64,000 nt of DNA from UBA8529 sp964390565 (GCA_964390565.1 CAYMII010000018.1:10017-74016), one strand, 5' to 3'; counted from the stretch's first letter, positions 31,941 through 40,501 are shown. Translations and numbers: made by a program. Notes: generated by a model not told the origin, from the letters alone.

Positions 31941-33110
31941 ATGGAAATACAAACATCAAAACGGATTGAGACAGTACAGGAATACTACTTCTCAACAAAA
32001 CGTTTGGAACTCGAGGCGTTGGCTAATCAGGGCGTAAAGGTTATCAACCTTGGGATTGGCAGTCCCGATATGCCTCCGCCTACCCAAATGCTGGATGCTC
32101 TTACCAATGAAAGTTATAAACGCAGCAGTCACGGCTATCAGGGTTATCGCGGAACTGATGAGTTGCGAAATGCTATTTCGGAATGGTATCTGAATTACTA
32201 TAATGTAACACTTAATCACACATCCGAAGTTTTGCCATTGATGGGCTCAAAGGAGGGAATCATGCATTTAAGCATGGCTTTTCTCAACGAAGGCGATAAA
32301 GTGCTAGTGCCCAATCCCGGTTATCCCGTTTACAAAGTTGCTTCGCAGATGGCTGGTGCTGAGGTTCTGGAGTACCAGTTGTTGGAGCGAAATGGCTTCT
32401 TCCCTGATTTTGCTCAATTGGGAAAGATGGATTTGAAAGGTGTAAAGTTGATGTGGGTGAACTACCCCAATATGCCTACAGGCACTCGACCAACAAAAGA
32501 GTTATTGGCGCAAATTGTTGAGTTTGGGCGTAAGCATGGTATTCTTATTTGCCACGATAATCCATATAGTTTTATTCTAAACCCTGAACCAATGTCTATC
32601 CTTCAGGTGAATGGGGCAAGCGATGTTGCCATTGAGCTGAACTCGTTGAGCAAATCGCACAACATGGCTGGTTGGCGAGTAGGCATGATGGTAGGAAATG
32701 CCGATATTCTTTCAAAGGTATTGCGGTTCAAAACCAATATGGACTCTGGAATGCCTCTACCCGTTCAACTTGCTGCTGTGGCAGCATTGGGTTGTGGGAA
32801 AGAGTGGTATGCCAACCTTAATGCGGAGTACAGGTTGCGTCAGGCCATTGCACGACAAATTGCAGGAGAACTCGATTGTACTTTCAACCATAATCAAAGT
32901 GGGCTTTTCCTTTGGGCTAAGATTCCAGATTTTATCACCGAAGCGGAGGCCTTTTCAGGCGAGATTCTTAAGCAGTTAGGCGTATTCATTACACCCGGAA
33001 CGGTTTTCGGCAGTAATGGCGAAGGGTTTATAAGGATATCGCTTTGCTCCGATATTGAAACACTAAACGAGGTTCTTTTTAGGGTAAGGCGATTTAACAT
33101 TTTTAGATAG
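31941..33110 (+). CDS. PLP-dependent aminotransferase, probably aromatic (class I/II)
   Basis: This 389-residue fold-type I aminotransferase has NLGIGSPDMPPP near the N-terminus, NYPNMPTGT, the DNPYSFI segment, PLP lysine in ELNSLSKSHNMAGWRVG and the substrate-carboxylate arginine in GFIRISLC. Sequence style is that of the broad aspartate/LL-diaminopimelate aminotransferase-like group. Its position between pheA and tyrA strongly suggests it transaminates phenylpyruvate and 4-hydroxyphenylpyruvate to Phe and Tyr. ATG 31941 is preferred over an in-frame GTG at 31920. The 109-bp gap from pheA carries CAAAGAACAC-like repeats. Confidence 0.88.
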   Translation: MEIQTSKRIETVQEYYFSTKRLELEALANQGVKVINLGIGSPDMPPPTQMLDALTNESYKRSSHGYQGYRGTDELRNAISEWYLNYYNVTLNHTSEVLPLMGSKEGIMHLSMAFLNEGDKVLVPNPGYPVYKVASQMAGAEVLEYQLLERNGFFPDFAQLGKMDLKGVKLMWVNYPNMPTGTRPTKELLAQIVEFGRKHGILICHDNPYSFILNPEPMSILQVNGASDVAIELNSLSKSHNMAGWRVGMMVGNADILSKVLRFKTNMDSGMPLPVQLAAVAALGCGKEWYANLNAEYRLRQAIARQIAGELDCTFNHNQSGLFLWAKIPDFITEAEAFSGEILKQLGVFITPGTVFGSNGEGFIRISLCSDIETLNEVLFRVRRFNIFR

Positions 33111-33114
33111 AATA

Positions 33115-34044
33115 ATGAAAACAAATATTTCAATAGTTGGAACAGGGCTGATTGGCGGCTCAATTGCCCTTGGACTTAGGGGTAAAGGCAACGTGATTTT
33201 TGGGTTTGATAAAAACCCAAGGAATTTAGGCTATGCCGAGAAGATGGGAATTGTCGATTTCAGCGCATCAATGGATAGTATCTGCCTTTGCTCTGATGTA
33301 ATTATAGTTTCTGTTCCTGTGGATATTGCGCTAAAGGTTATTCCTGAGATTCTTACAAAATCGAAGGAAAATGCCATTGTTATTGATGTTAGCTCAACGA
33401 AGGTTACCATATGTAACGCGCTAAAGCATCACCCAAAACGAAGGAATTTTATTGCTGCCCACCCAATGGCAGGCATGGAGGTTGGTGGTCCACAAAATGC
33501 CGATGCACAAATTCTACGAGGGCGAAAAGTGGTGATCTGCCAGTCGGAACTCAACTCAAGCAATGTATTGGAAAAGGCAATTGATTTGTTTAAAACCATT
33601 GGAATGCATGTTGAGTTGATGGATGCCGAAACGCACGATAGCCTTGTGGCAATGGTATCGCATCTTCCGCAGGTTATATCTTATGGACTTACAAACACTG
33701 TATTCGCAGCGAGCACCGATGATGATTGGTGTAACCTTGCAGCAAGCGGATTCGACTCAGCAACCCGCTTGGCTTCAAGTCCTGCAGATATCTGGATTCC
33801 AATTATCAATCAAAACAAGGAATTCATTTTAAAACACCTGAATCTCTTTATTCATCAAATGGAGATGATGAAGGATATTATCAAAAATGAAGATAATGAA
33901 GCACTTGCTGCGCTTATTTCCAAATCACAATCGGTTAGGGAAAAATTTGAGAATAGTATGAAATTAAAAAATAAACATAGTCATGGAGACAAAACCATTA
34001 GCTGGACTGATTCCACCCAAGTTGTGGCAGCCAGAGTTGAATAG
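33115..34044 (+). CDS. tyrA: Prephenate dehydrogenase
   Basis: This 309-residue NAD(P)-dependent enzyme converts prephenate to 4-hydroxyphenylpyruvate. The Rossmann motif ISIVGTGLIGGSIALGLRGKG is at the start, with DVSSTK, AAHPMAGMEVGGP and VAMVSHLPQVISYGL (catalytic histidines) further on. The helical C-terminal domain continues to MKDIIKNEDNEALAAL. It starts 4 bp after the aminotransferase. The last 20 residues overlap the DAHP synthase gene for 62 bp in another frame, an unusually long overlap. Confidence 0.93.
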   Translation: MKTNISIVGTGLIGGSIALGLRGKGNVIFGFDKNPRNLGYAEKMGIVDFSASMDSICLCSDVIIVSVPVDIALKVIPEILTKSKENAIVIDVSSTKVTICNALKHHPKRRNFIAAHPMAGMEVGGPQNADAQILRGRKVVICQSELNSSNVLEKAIDLFKTIGMHVELMDAETHDSLVAMVSHLPQVISYGLTNTVFAASTDDDWCNLAASGFDSATRLASSPADIWIPIINQNKEFILKHLNLFIHQMEMMKDIIKNEDNEALAALISKSQSVREKFENSMKLKNKHSHGDKTISWTDSTQVVAARVE

Positions 34045-35077
34045 CTCATTGCTGATTGCAGGCCCATGTAGCGCCGAATCGCCCGAGCAACTTTTGAAAG
34101 TTGCCACAGAACTGAAGAAAACAAATAGAGTTCACTACCTGCGTGCAGGTATCTGGAAGCCCCGCACTGCGCCCGGTTCATTTCAAGGCTTTGGTGTTGA
34201 AGGATTGGGCTGGCTTAGGGATGTGAAACAGGAAACGGGTATGCCAATTTCAACCGAGGTTGGCTCCGAGAAGCATGTTTACGAAGCGCTAAAGTTTGGG
34301 GTTGATATGGTTTGGATTGGAGCACGAACTGTTGCAAACCCTTTTGCAATGCAGGAGATAGCCGAGGCGCTTAGAGGCACAGATATCCCTGTTTTGGTTA
34401 AAAATCCGCTTAGTCCCGATTTAGATTTGTGGGAAGGAGCAATACGTCGATTGCATAACGTTGGACTTCGTAAGATTGGCGCAATCCATCGTGGTTTTTC
34501 GTGGTGGGGGAAATCCATTTTTCGCAATCAGCCATTCTGGAAACTTCCGTTGGAACTAAGGGCGAAATATCCAAACCTGCCTGTAATCTGCGATCCAAGT
34601 CATATTTCGGGTAATAGGAGTTTAGTTCCTTTTGTGGCAAAGCGTGGAGTCGATTTGGGTTTCGATGGGCTTATCGTTGAGGTGCATCCTGAGCCAACCA
34701 AGGCTTTGAGCGATGCCGCTCAACAGTTGACTCCTGAGGAGTTTCTTAGCCTTTTGGTTTTTATCGACAGCGTTGGCAGTCCCGAGCAAACTTATCCCGA
34801 TGAACTGCTCAACGAACTTCGTGCCGAGGTAGATATCATGGACGATCTTCTTCTTTGGGCTTTATCAAACAGAATGGAACTTTCGGAACGGATTGCATCT
34901 GTAAAATCCAATCGAAATATGTCGGTACTGCAATCGAAGCGATGGAATCAGGTGCTTGATAGGGTAACCGATACAGGCGAAAAATCTGGGCTGCGGGCTG
35001 TTTTTATCCGAAAACTCTACAATGCAATTCATAAAGAATCAATTTCGGTACAGAATGAACTCATTGAAAAAATCTAG
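33983..35077 (+). CDS. Bifunctional 3-deoxy-7-phosphoheptulonate synthase / chorismate mutase
   Basis: This is a 364-residue fusion. Residues to about 255 are a class I-beta DAHP synthase (LLIAGPCSAES, LRAGIWKPRTAPGSFQGFG, KNPLSPDL, GAIHRGFSWWGKS, CDPSHISGNR, DGLIVEVHPEP), performing the first shikimate-pathway step. Residues from about 275 are an AroQ-type chorismate mutase (LRAEVDIMDDLLLWALSNRM onward). The fusion joins pathway entry to the Phe/Tyr branch point, and in related enzymes the mutase domain mediates feedback inhibition by prephenate. The start overlaps tyrA by 62 bp; no later Met preserves the GPCSAES domain. Confidence 0.95.
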   Translation: METKPLAGLIPPKLWQPELNSSLLIAGPCSAESPEQLLKVATELKKTNRVHYLRAGIWKPRTAPGSFQGFGVEGLGWLRDVKQETGMPISTEVGSEKHVYEALKFGVDMVWIGARTVANPFAMQEIAEALRGTDIPVLVKNPLSPDLDLWEGAIRRLHNVGLRKIGAIHRGFSWWGKSIFRNQPFWKLPLELRAKYPNLPVICDPSHISGNRSLVPFVAKRGVDLGFDGLIVEVHPEPTKALSDAAQQLTPEEFLSLLVFIDSVGSPEQTYPDELLNELRAEVDIMDDLLLWALSNRMELSERIASVKSNRNMSVLQSKRWNQVLDRVTDTGEKSGLRAVFIRKLYNAIHKESISVQNELIEKI

Positions 35078-35126
35078 GTATGGTTTTAAAATTAAGCATA
35101 ACTTTATATCCTCAAATATTTTTTAG

Positions 35127-36158
35127 ATGGAAGTAGTAGAGGTAAAAGGTGCAAATTTTTCTTCGCAAATATTGATTGGCGAAAGTGTTGATAATCTGAG
35201 AAATCACACTTTAGGTAAAAGGATATTTATAATTACGGATAAGAATATCGAAAGGCTTTCTAGGCATCGTTTTCCTAATGTTCCAATCTATTCCATCGAA
35301 CCGGGTGAGAAATCGAAAAACCTGTTGACCACAATTGATATTTACCGATGGCTACTCGAAAGTAATGTTGACCGAAACTCACTGATTGTTGGTGTTGGTG
35401 GAGGTGTGGTTTGTGATTTAGCGGGCTTTGTGGCATCAACATATATGCGAGGAATCGATTTTGGATTTGTTTCAACCACTCTGCTTTCGCAGGTTGATGC
35501 AAGTGTTGGGGGAAAGAATGGCGTTGACCTCGATGGGTATAAGAATATTGTTGGCACTTTCAATCAGCCAAAGTTTGTTATTTGCGATATCTCAATGCTA
35601 AAAACGCTTCACCCTTTCGAGTTTGTAAGTGGTATGGCCGAAGTGGTTAAGCATTCTTTGATTGCAGATAAGGAGATGTTCGGTTTTATTGAGAAAAACA
35701 CGGCTGAGATATTAAAAATGAATGAAGAAATGCTCGAATACCTTGTCGCGAAATCAGTTAAATTAAAGGCTAAGATCGTGGAGGCTGATGAGCGAGAGCA
35801 GGGAATTCGAAGGGTTCTAAACTTGGGACATACATGGGGCCATGCAGTTGAGAAGTTTACTGGAATGACTCATGGAAAAGCGGTAAGCATTGGTCTCGTT
35901 TTTTCTGCAAACCTTTCGGTTTTAAAAGGATTGATGAAGCCAGAGGAGCGCGACTCCTTGGTTAAACTTTTAACGGGCATTGGATTGCCTCTATCTTACA
36001 ATAAGAATAAACTTGAAGTTTTTGAGATATTGAAGAAAGATAAAAAAAAGGAGAAGGATTTTATCCATTTCGTGTTGATGAATGGAATTGGAAATGTTCA
36101 TGTTGAAAAGTTAAGTTTTAAAGAGATAGAAAATTTTATACAAAATGATACGCTCTGA
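35127..36158 (+). CDS. aroB: 3-dehydroquinate synthase
   Basis: This 343-residue NAD- and metal-dependent enzyme makes 3-dehydroquinate from DAHP. Visible are SIEPGEKSKNL, VGVGGGVVCDLAGFVASTYMRGI, QVDASVGGKNGVDL, SGMAEVVKHSLI and the metal histidines in LNLGHTWGHAVEKF. Length is typical. It lies 49 bp after the DAHP synthase fusion and overlaps aroD by 14 bp. Confidence 0.96.
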   Translation: MEVVEVKGANFSSQILIGESVDNLRNHTLGKRIFIITDKNIERLSRHRFPNVPIYSIEPGEKSKNLLTTIDIYRWLLESNVDRNSLIVGVGGGVVCDLAGFVASTYMRGIDFGFVSTTLLSQVDASVGGKNGVDLDGYKNIVGTFNQPKFVICDISMLKTLHPFEFVSGMAEVVKHSLIADKEMFGFIEKNTAEILKMNEEMLEYLVAKSVKLKAKIVEADEREQGIRRVLNLGHTWGHAVEKFTGMTHGKAVSIGLVFSANLSVLKGLMKPEERDSLVKLLTGIGLPLSYNKNKLEVFEILKKDKKKEKDFIHFVLMNGIGNVHVEKLSFKEIENFIQNDTL

Positions 36159-36792
36159 TATTTGTGTTAGCATTGCTAATACTTCGTTTCATGATATTCT
36201 GATAACACTTGAAGAGGTTGGCATGGCTGAGATTCGCATCGATTTACTGGATCTTATGCCCAATCAGCTCGAGATGGTTTTTTCGAGCCATAAAAACCTT
36301 ATCGCCACTTGTCGTCAGGGTCGGTATGATGATGCACAACGTGCATCAATTCTTGCTCGCGCAATTGAGGCTGGTGCAGCTTGGGTCGATTTGGAGATTG
36401 AAACATCGCCCGAATGGCGAAAGCCATTGATTGACTTGGCTCGAAGCAAAAAGTGCAAGGTTATTATATCGTGGCACTGCTTTGGCAAAACCCCCGATGA
36501 TAAGGAAATTATCGATATTGTTGATAGCCTTTACGCTGCTGGTGCCGATGTGGCTAAAATTGCTTGTCTTTCGAATAATATAGCTGATAGTTCAAGAATC
36601 TTAGGACTTTATTCAAAGTACCGTAGATTAGTTGCTTTGGGAATGGGCGATGCTGGTAAAATAACACGGATTGCAGCCCTTTCGTTGGGTGCGCCTTTTA
36701 CCTTTGCATCAGTAATGGGCAACTCAACTGCTCCCGGGCAAATTGATTACATGGAACTTGAAAAGCTGATTAATCAGATTGAAGGAGTTTGA
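36145..36792 (+). CDS. aroD: Type I 3-dehydroquinate dehydratase
   Basis: This 215-residue class I enzyme has a TIM-barrel pattern with EIRIDLLD, LIATCRQG, VDLEIE, KVIISWHCFGKTP and, near the end, ADVAKIACL with the Schiff-base lysine, then GDAGKITRI. It removes water from 3-dehydroquinate. It overlaps aroB by 14 bp, supporting translational coupling. It is slightly shorter than the usual 225-250 residues. Confidence 0.93.
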   Translation: MIRSDICVSIANTSFHDILITLEEVGMAEIRIDLLDLMPNQLEMVFSSHKNLIATCRQGRYDDAQRASILARAIEAGAAWVDLEIETSPEWRKPLIDLARSKKCKVIISWHCFGKTPDDKEIIDIVDSLYAAGADVAKIACLSNNIADSSRILGLYSKYRRLVALGMGDAGKITRIAALSLGAPFTFASVMGNSTAPGQIDYMELEKLINQIEGV

Positions 36793-36830
36793 GGAGTTTT
36801 AAAAGAGATAACCTCTGCGCCCTCCGCGTC

Positions 36831-36850
36831 CCTGCCTACCGGCAGGCAGG
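36831..36850. repeat. CCTGCCT...AGGCAGG palindrome, copy 1
   Basis: A 20-bp near-perfect palindrome lies in the 116-bp aroD-aroE spacer, inside a CTCTGCG...GCGGTGAAAA stretch. Related copies are at 39042-39061 and 40305-40324. Confidence 0.7.
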
Positions 36851-36908
36851 TCAGCGGTGAAAAAGAGGAGGAGAAAGAATAAATAACAATAAAAATTTGA
36901 GGTAAAGA

Positions 36909-37838
36909 ATGACCAAACTACTCGCTGTTTTTGGTAACCCCGTTTTACATAGTAAGAGCCCGCAGCTTCATAATGCAGTGCTTAGCGTTTCGCATATCGA
37001 TGCTTATTACACGCGCATTCACGTTGAGAAGTGCGAAGATGTTATCAAAACCATTCGCCAACTCAATATTTTTGGAGCAAATATCACCACTCCATTTAAA
37101 GAGAACCTTCTGCCAATGCTCGATTCTCTCTCAACCGAAGCGGAGCTGATTGGCGCAGTGAATACAATTCGCAACGAGAATGGGGTGCTAACTGGTTATA
37201 ATACTGATTATTTAGGCGTTATTAAATCGATAGAAGAGGTTGGTGAAAATATATTTGGTAAGAGATGTTTGGTTTTGGGCGCTGGCGGTGCATCAAAAGC
37301 TGCTGTTTATGGGTTGATGAGTGCTGGTGGTGAGGTGTTTATTACAAATAGAACCCAGAGCAAAGCTGATGAGATTGCCCGTTTGATGGGCTGTGTCACT
37401 GTTCCATTGAGCGATTTGGATGAGCTAATGCCAAGCATCGATATAGTTGTCTCAACTTTACTTCCTGATGTTTCGATGCCAAATTTTAGGTGGAACTCAA
37501 GGGTTAAACTGCTTCTTGATGCAAATTATCGTAAATCGACATTATGCGAAGAGGCTGAAGCCGCTGGTATTAGAGTCGTTAAAGGCGATAGATGGTTAAT
37601 CCATCAGGCAGTAGGCGCATTTTCAATCTTTGCAGGTTATGAACCCTCTGTGGAGATGCTTTCGCAGGCAATTCAGGTACCACTTGATGGAAGTATTTTA
37701 AAGATTAAATCGGTTGAACTTGGAGAGAGTTTCTCTTTGGATGAACGCTACGATTTTATTGTTGCAACCGAAGGGTTATCGGATATCGAAGTAAATAGAA
37801 TTATTGATGAAGAGAAGCATAAAGCCTTCAAAGGTTAG
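36909..37838 (+). CDS. aroE: Shikimate dehydrogenase with an extra C-terminal tail
   Basis: This 309-residue protein has the substrate domain at the start (FGNPVLHSKSPQLHN, GANITTPFKE with the catalytic Lys, GAVNTI, GYNTDYLGV), the NADP-binding LVLGAGGASKAAVYGL and ITNRT, and the final helix region WLIHQAVGAFSIFAG. A typical enzyme ends near residue 258. About 50 further residues (from LDGSILKIKSVELG to the stop) have no family counterpart I recognise and overlap aroA by 32 bp. The enzyme reduces 3-dehydroshikimate to shikimate. Confidence 0.92.
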   Translation: MTKLLAVFGNPVLHSKSPQLHNAVLSVSHIDAYYTRIHVEKCEDVIKTIRQLNIFGANITTPFKENLLPMLDSLSTEAELIGAVNTIRNENGVLTGYNTDYLGVIKSIEEVGENIFGKRCLVLGAGGASKAAVYGLMSAGGEVFITNRTQSKADEIARLMGCVTVPLSDLDELMPSIDIVVSTLLPDVSMPNFRWNSRVKLLLDANYRKSTLCEEAEAAGIRVVKGDRWLIHQAVGAFSIFAGYEPSVEMLSQAIQVPLDGSILKIKSVELGESFSLDERYDFIVATEGLSDIEVNRIIDEEKHKAFKG

Positions 37839-39060
37839 CGGAACTGTGGTGGCACCATCATCAAAGAGCGTGGCTCAACGAGCCATTGCTTTGGCTTCCA
37901 TGGCCTTGGGGCAATCAAACATATTATCAGTGGGGAGTAGCGATGATGTGCTTGCAGCGATATCGGTTTGCAAGGCATTGGGAGCTCGCATTGAGCAGCA
38001 ACCCGATGGGTTGCTTATTAATGGCGGAATAAAAGTTCCAACTGCTCCTTTAAACCTAGGTGAATCGGGACTTAGCGTTCGCATGTTTTCGGCAATTGCA
38101 GCAACGCTTGGGCAAGAGGTTGTATTAACAGGCCATGGCTCATTGCTTAATAGGCCAATGGATATCGTCGAAAATTCTTTAAACCCTTTGTGCGATTACT
38201 GCAAAACCAATAATGGCAAACTTCCCATAATAGTGAAGGGCTCATTAAAGGGAGGCGAAGTGAATATTGATGGCTCAATCAGCTCGCAAGTGCTTACTGG
38301 GATTTTAATTGCATCACCATATGCTCAAAAGGATACAGTCATTCATGTTGATAATCTTCAAAGTCGCCCATATATCGATATAACTTTAGGAATGATGAGG
38401 TATTTTGGGGTTGAGGTTGAGAATGATAATTACCAAACGTTTATAGTTAAAACCGGACAAAAATATCAGCCTAAAACCTACACCGTTGAAGGCGATTGGA
38501 GTGGCGCGGCATTTCTTCTTGTTGCCGGGGCTATCGCTGGCAATATTATTGTAAAAAATATACAAATCAACTCATCTCAAGCCGATAGGGCAATAGTTGA
38601 TGCATTGTTCTATGCTGGAGCAAAGGTCTCGATCTACGAAAACCATTTGGAAGTTAATAGTCATAACCTAAATGGCTTCCATTTCGATGCAACCCATTGT
38701 CCCGACTTGTTCCCGCCGCTTGTTGCGCTTGCAGCGCATTGCGAAGGGGAATCACGAATTCTTGGGGTAAGCCGTTTGCGTGTAAAGGAGAGCGATAGGG
38801 CTGCAACGCTTATGGCTGAGTTTGATAAAATGGGACTCGATATTAAGATTGAAGGCGAATTGATGATAGTAAAAGGCTCAAAACCCACAGCGGCTTCTGT
38901 TATTTCTCATGGCGATCATCGTATTGCAATGGCAACAGCAACCGCAGCCTTGGCTGGCAATGGAACTATTGAAATTGATGGCGCTGAGTGCGTAGCAAAG
39001 AGCTATCCAGATTTTTTTGAAGATTTGAAAAAAGTGACAAGCCTGCCTACCGGCAGGTAG
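37807..39060 (+). CDS. aroA: 5-enolpyruvylshikimate-3-phosphate synthase
   Basis: This 417-residue protein has KPSKVSGTVVAPSSKSVAQRAIALA at the N-terminus, NLGESGLSVRMFSA, the LLNRPMD segment, GDWSGAAFLL, RVKESDRAA and DHRIAMATA. It transfers enolpyruvyl to shikimate-3-phosphate. ATG 37807 is preferred over the preceding TTG. The final residues SLPTGR and the stop codon are encoded by a CCTGCCT...GGTAGG palindrome (39042-39061). The natural C-terminus has therefore probably been replaced by repeat sequence, without affecting the core, which ends at YPDFFEDLKKV. Confidence 0.95.
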   Translation: MKRSIKPSKVSGTVVAPSSKSVAQRAIALASMALGQSNILSVGSSDDVLAAISVCKALGARIEQQPDGLLINGGIKVPTAPLNLGESGLSVRMFSAIAATLGQEVVLTGHGSLLNRPMDIVENSLNPLCDYCKTNNGKLPIIVKGSLKGGEVNIDGSISSQVLTGILIASPYAQKDTVIHVDNLQSRPYIDITLGMMRYFGVEVENDNYQTFIVKTGQKYQPKTYTVEGDWSGAAFLLVAGAIAGNIIVKNIQINSSQADRAIVDALFYAGAKVSIYENHLEVNSHNLNGFHFDATHCPDLFPPLVALAAHCEGESRILGVSRLRVKESDRAATLMAEFDKMGLDIKIEGELMIVKGSKPTAASVISHGDHRIAMATATAALAGNGTIEIDGAECVAKSYPDFFEDLKKVTSLPTGR

Positions 39061-39061
39061 G
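39042..39061. repeat. CCTGCCT...GGTAGG palindrome, copy 2, forming the aroA 3' end
   Basis: This 20-bp imperfect palindrome interrupts a GTGACAA/GTGGCAA heptad-like stretch (39034-39088) and supplies the aroA stop codon TAG at 39058-39060. Confidence 0.7.
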
Positions 39062-39126
39062 TGGTACGTGACAAGTGGCAAGTGAAATAACGAACAACAT
39101 TCAACTAACAACGAACAACCAATACA

Positions 39127-40104
39127 ATGAACACATTTGGTAGAATATTTCGGATAAGCATATTTGGCGAATCGCATGGTGCGATGATTGGCATTACTAT
39201 CGATGGTTGCCCTCATGGAATTCCTTTGAAGGCTGAGGACTTCTCTGCCGATTTGGATAGACGTAGAGCAGGAGCGGAGGGGACAACAACTCGCGTAGAG
39301 GCCGATATTCCCGAAATTGTTTCGGGTTGGTTCAATGGGCATACTACAGGAGCACCGCTAACCATAATTTTCAGAAATGGCGATACTCGCTCAACCGATT
39401 ATATCGATATTAAAGACCATCCACGGCCTGGACATGCCGATTTTGTTGCTCGCCAAAAGTTTGGTGGTTTTAACGATTATCGTGGTGGAGGACACTTTTC
39501 TGGCCGCTTAACTCTTGGGTTAGTTGCTGCTGGGGTTGTTGCTAAAAAGATATTGAATAACATCTCAATAAATGCATTGCTAATTGAGGCTGGTGGAAGT
39601 TCTGATATTATTACAGCAGTTAAGGATGCAAAGGAAAAAGGCGATTCAATTGGCGGTATTGTTGAATGTCGTGCTGGGTATATTTCTGTCGGTTATGGCG
39701 AACCATTTTTCGATTCGGTTGAATCGGTAATTAGCCACTTGGCTTTTGCTATCCCTGCAATTAAAGGCATTGAGTTTGGCTCAGGCTTCTCTGCAGCCAA
39801 GATGTTTGGTTCGCAGCACAACGACCCTCTTGTCGATGAAACGGGCAAAACTGCTTCATACAATGCCGGAGGCATTACAGGCGGGTTAACCAATGGCAAC
39901 GAGTTGGTGTTTAGGGTTGCTGTTAAACCAACCTCGAGCATAGCGCAAACCCAAAATACCTTTAGTTTTTCGAGCGGTAAAGTTGATGAACTAAACGTTC
40001 AAGGTCGCCACGATACCTGCATTGCGCTCAGAGTTCCTGTTGTTCTCGAGGCTATTACTGCAATTGCCATTGCTGATTTTAGTTTGATAAGTAAGAAGAG
40101 GTAG
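39127..40104 (+). CDS. aroC: Chorismate synthase
   Basis: This 325-residue FMN-dependent enzyme makes chorismate from EPSP. Visible are FRISIFGESHGAMIGI, DLDRRRAGAEGTTTR, FRNGDTRSTDYIDIKDHPRPGHAD, GGGHFSGRLT, NAGGITGGLTNG and the final GRHDTCIALRVPVVLEAITAI. At 325 residues it is shorter than the usual 350-390, mainly in the middle, but all active-site motifs are there. It is the last gene of the aromatic operon. Confidence 0.95.
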   Translation: MNTFGRIFRISIFGESHGAMIGITIDGCPHGIPLKAEDFSADLDRRRAGAEGTTTRVEADIPEIVSGWFNGHTTGAPLTIIFRNGDTRSTDYIDIKDHPRPGHADFVARQKFGGFNDYRGGGHFSGRLTLGLVAAGVVAKKILNNISINALLIEAGGSSDIITAVKDAKEKGDSIGGIVECRAGYISVGYGEPFFDSVESVISHLAFAIPAIKGIEFGSGFSAAKMFGSQHNDPLVDETGKTASYNAGGITGGLTNGNELVFRVAVKPTSSIAQTQNTFSFSSGKVDELNVQGRHDTCIALRVPVVLEAITAIAIADFSLISKKR

Positions 40105-40223
40105 GAATTCATTAGGTTGTAGAACTTTGTTGAGGTTGATAAGCAGATAAGCATTTCTTTTGCTTTCAACTTTCAACCTTAGTTCCCACTCATTACTAAA
40201 CACAAAGACACATAGTTCTCAAT

Positions 40224-40251
40224 TTCTCACTTCTCACTTCTCACTTCTCAC
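40224..40251. repeat. Heptanucleotide array (TTCTCAC)4
   Basis: Four almost perfect TTCTCAC units are followed by degenerate ones (TTCTCAT, CTCTCAC, CTCTCAA) to about 40272. It is the least degraded heptad array in the window. Confidence 0.75.
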
Positions 40252-40304
40252 TTCTCATCTCTCACCTCTCAATTTCTCAAGTTCTCTGCGTTCTTTGCGC
40301 AATA

Positions 40305-40324
40305 CCTGCCTAACGTCAGGCAGG
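40305..40324. repeat. CCTGCCT...AGGCAGG palindrome, copy 3
   Basis: Perfect 7-bp arms around AACGTC. The flanks are CTTTGCG-type repeats on both sides, as if the palindrome had inserted into them. Confidence 0.7.
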
Positions 40325-40493
40325 CTTTGCGTACTTTGCGTTTAAAAGTTCAAGTAAGCAGTTTTTTTTTCTAAACTTAGCCTTGTTTTATTGTATTTTT
40401 ACCAATCTCGCTGGTTGTTCAAAAGAAAGAAAACACGTACACTCTTCATCAAAAATTTAACCCTAACTTAACACCCTTAAACTCTTTGCAGAG

Positions 40494-40501
40494 TATCTTT
40501 G
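40494..40501 (+). promoter_or_regulatory. Candidate -7 box of the T9SS surface protein gene
   Basis: TATCTTTG fits TAnnTTTG exactly and lies 65 bp before the start codon. No TTTG -33 box at 19-21 bp was found. Confidence 0.4.

Noticed and set aside
34279..34640. Minus-strand frames within the DAHP synthase fusion
   Set aside because: Antisense shadows without domain similarity.
40160..40345. 61-codon frame rich in Ser, Leu and Thr after aroC
   Set aside because: It is a translation of the TTCTCAC heptad array and the palindrome.
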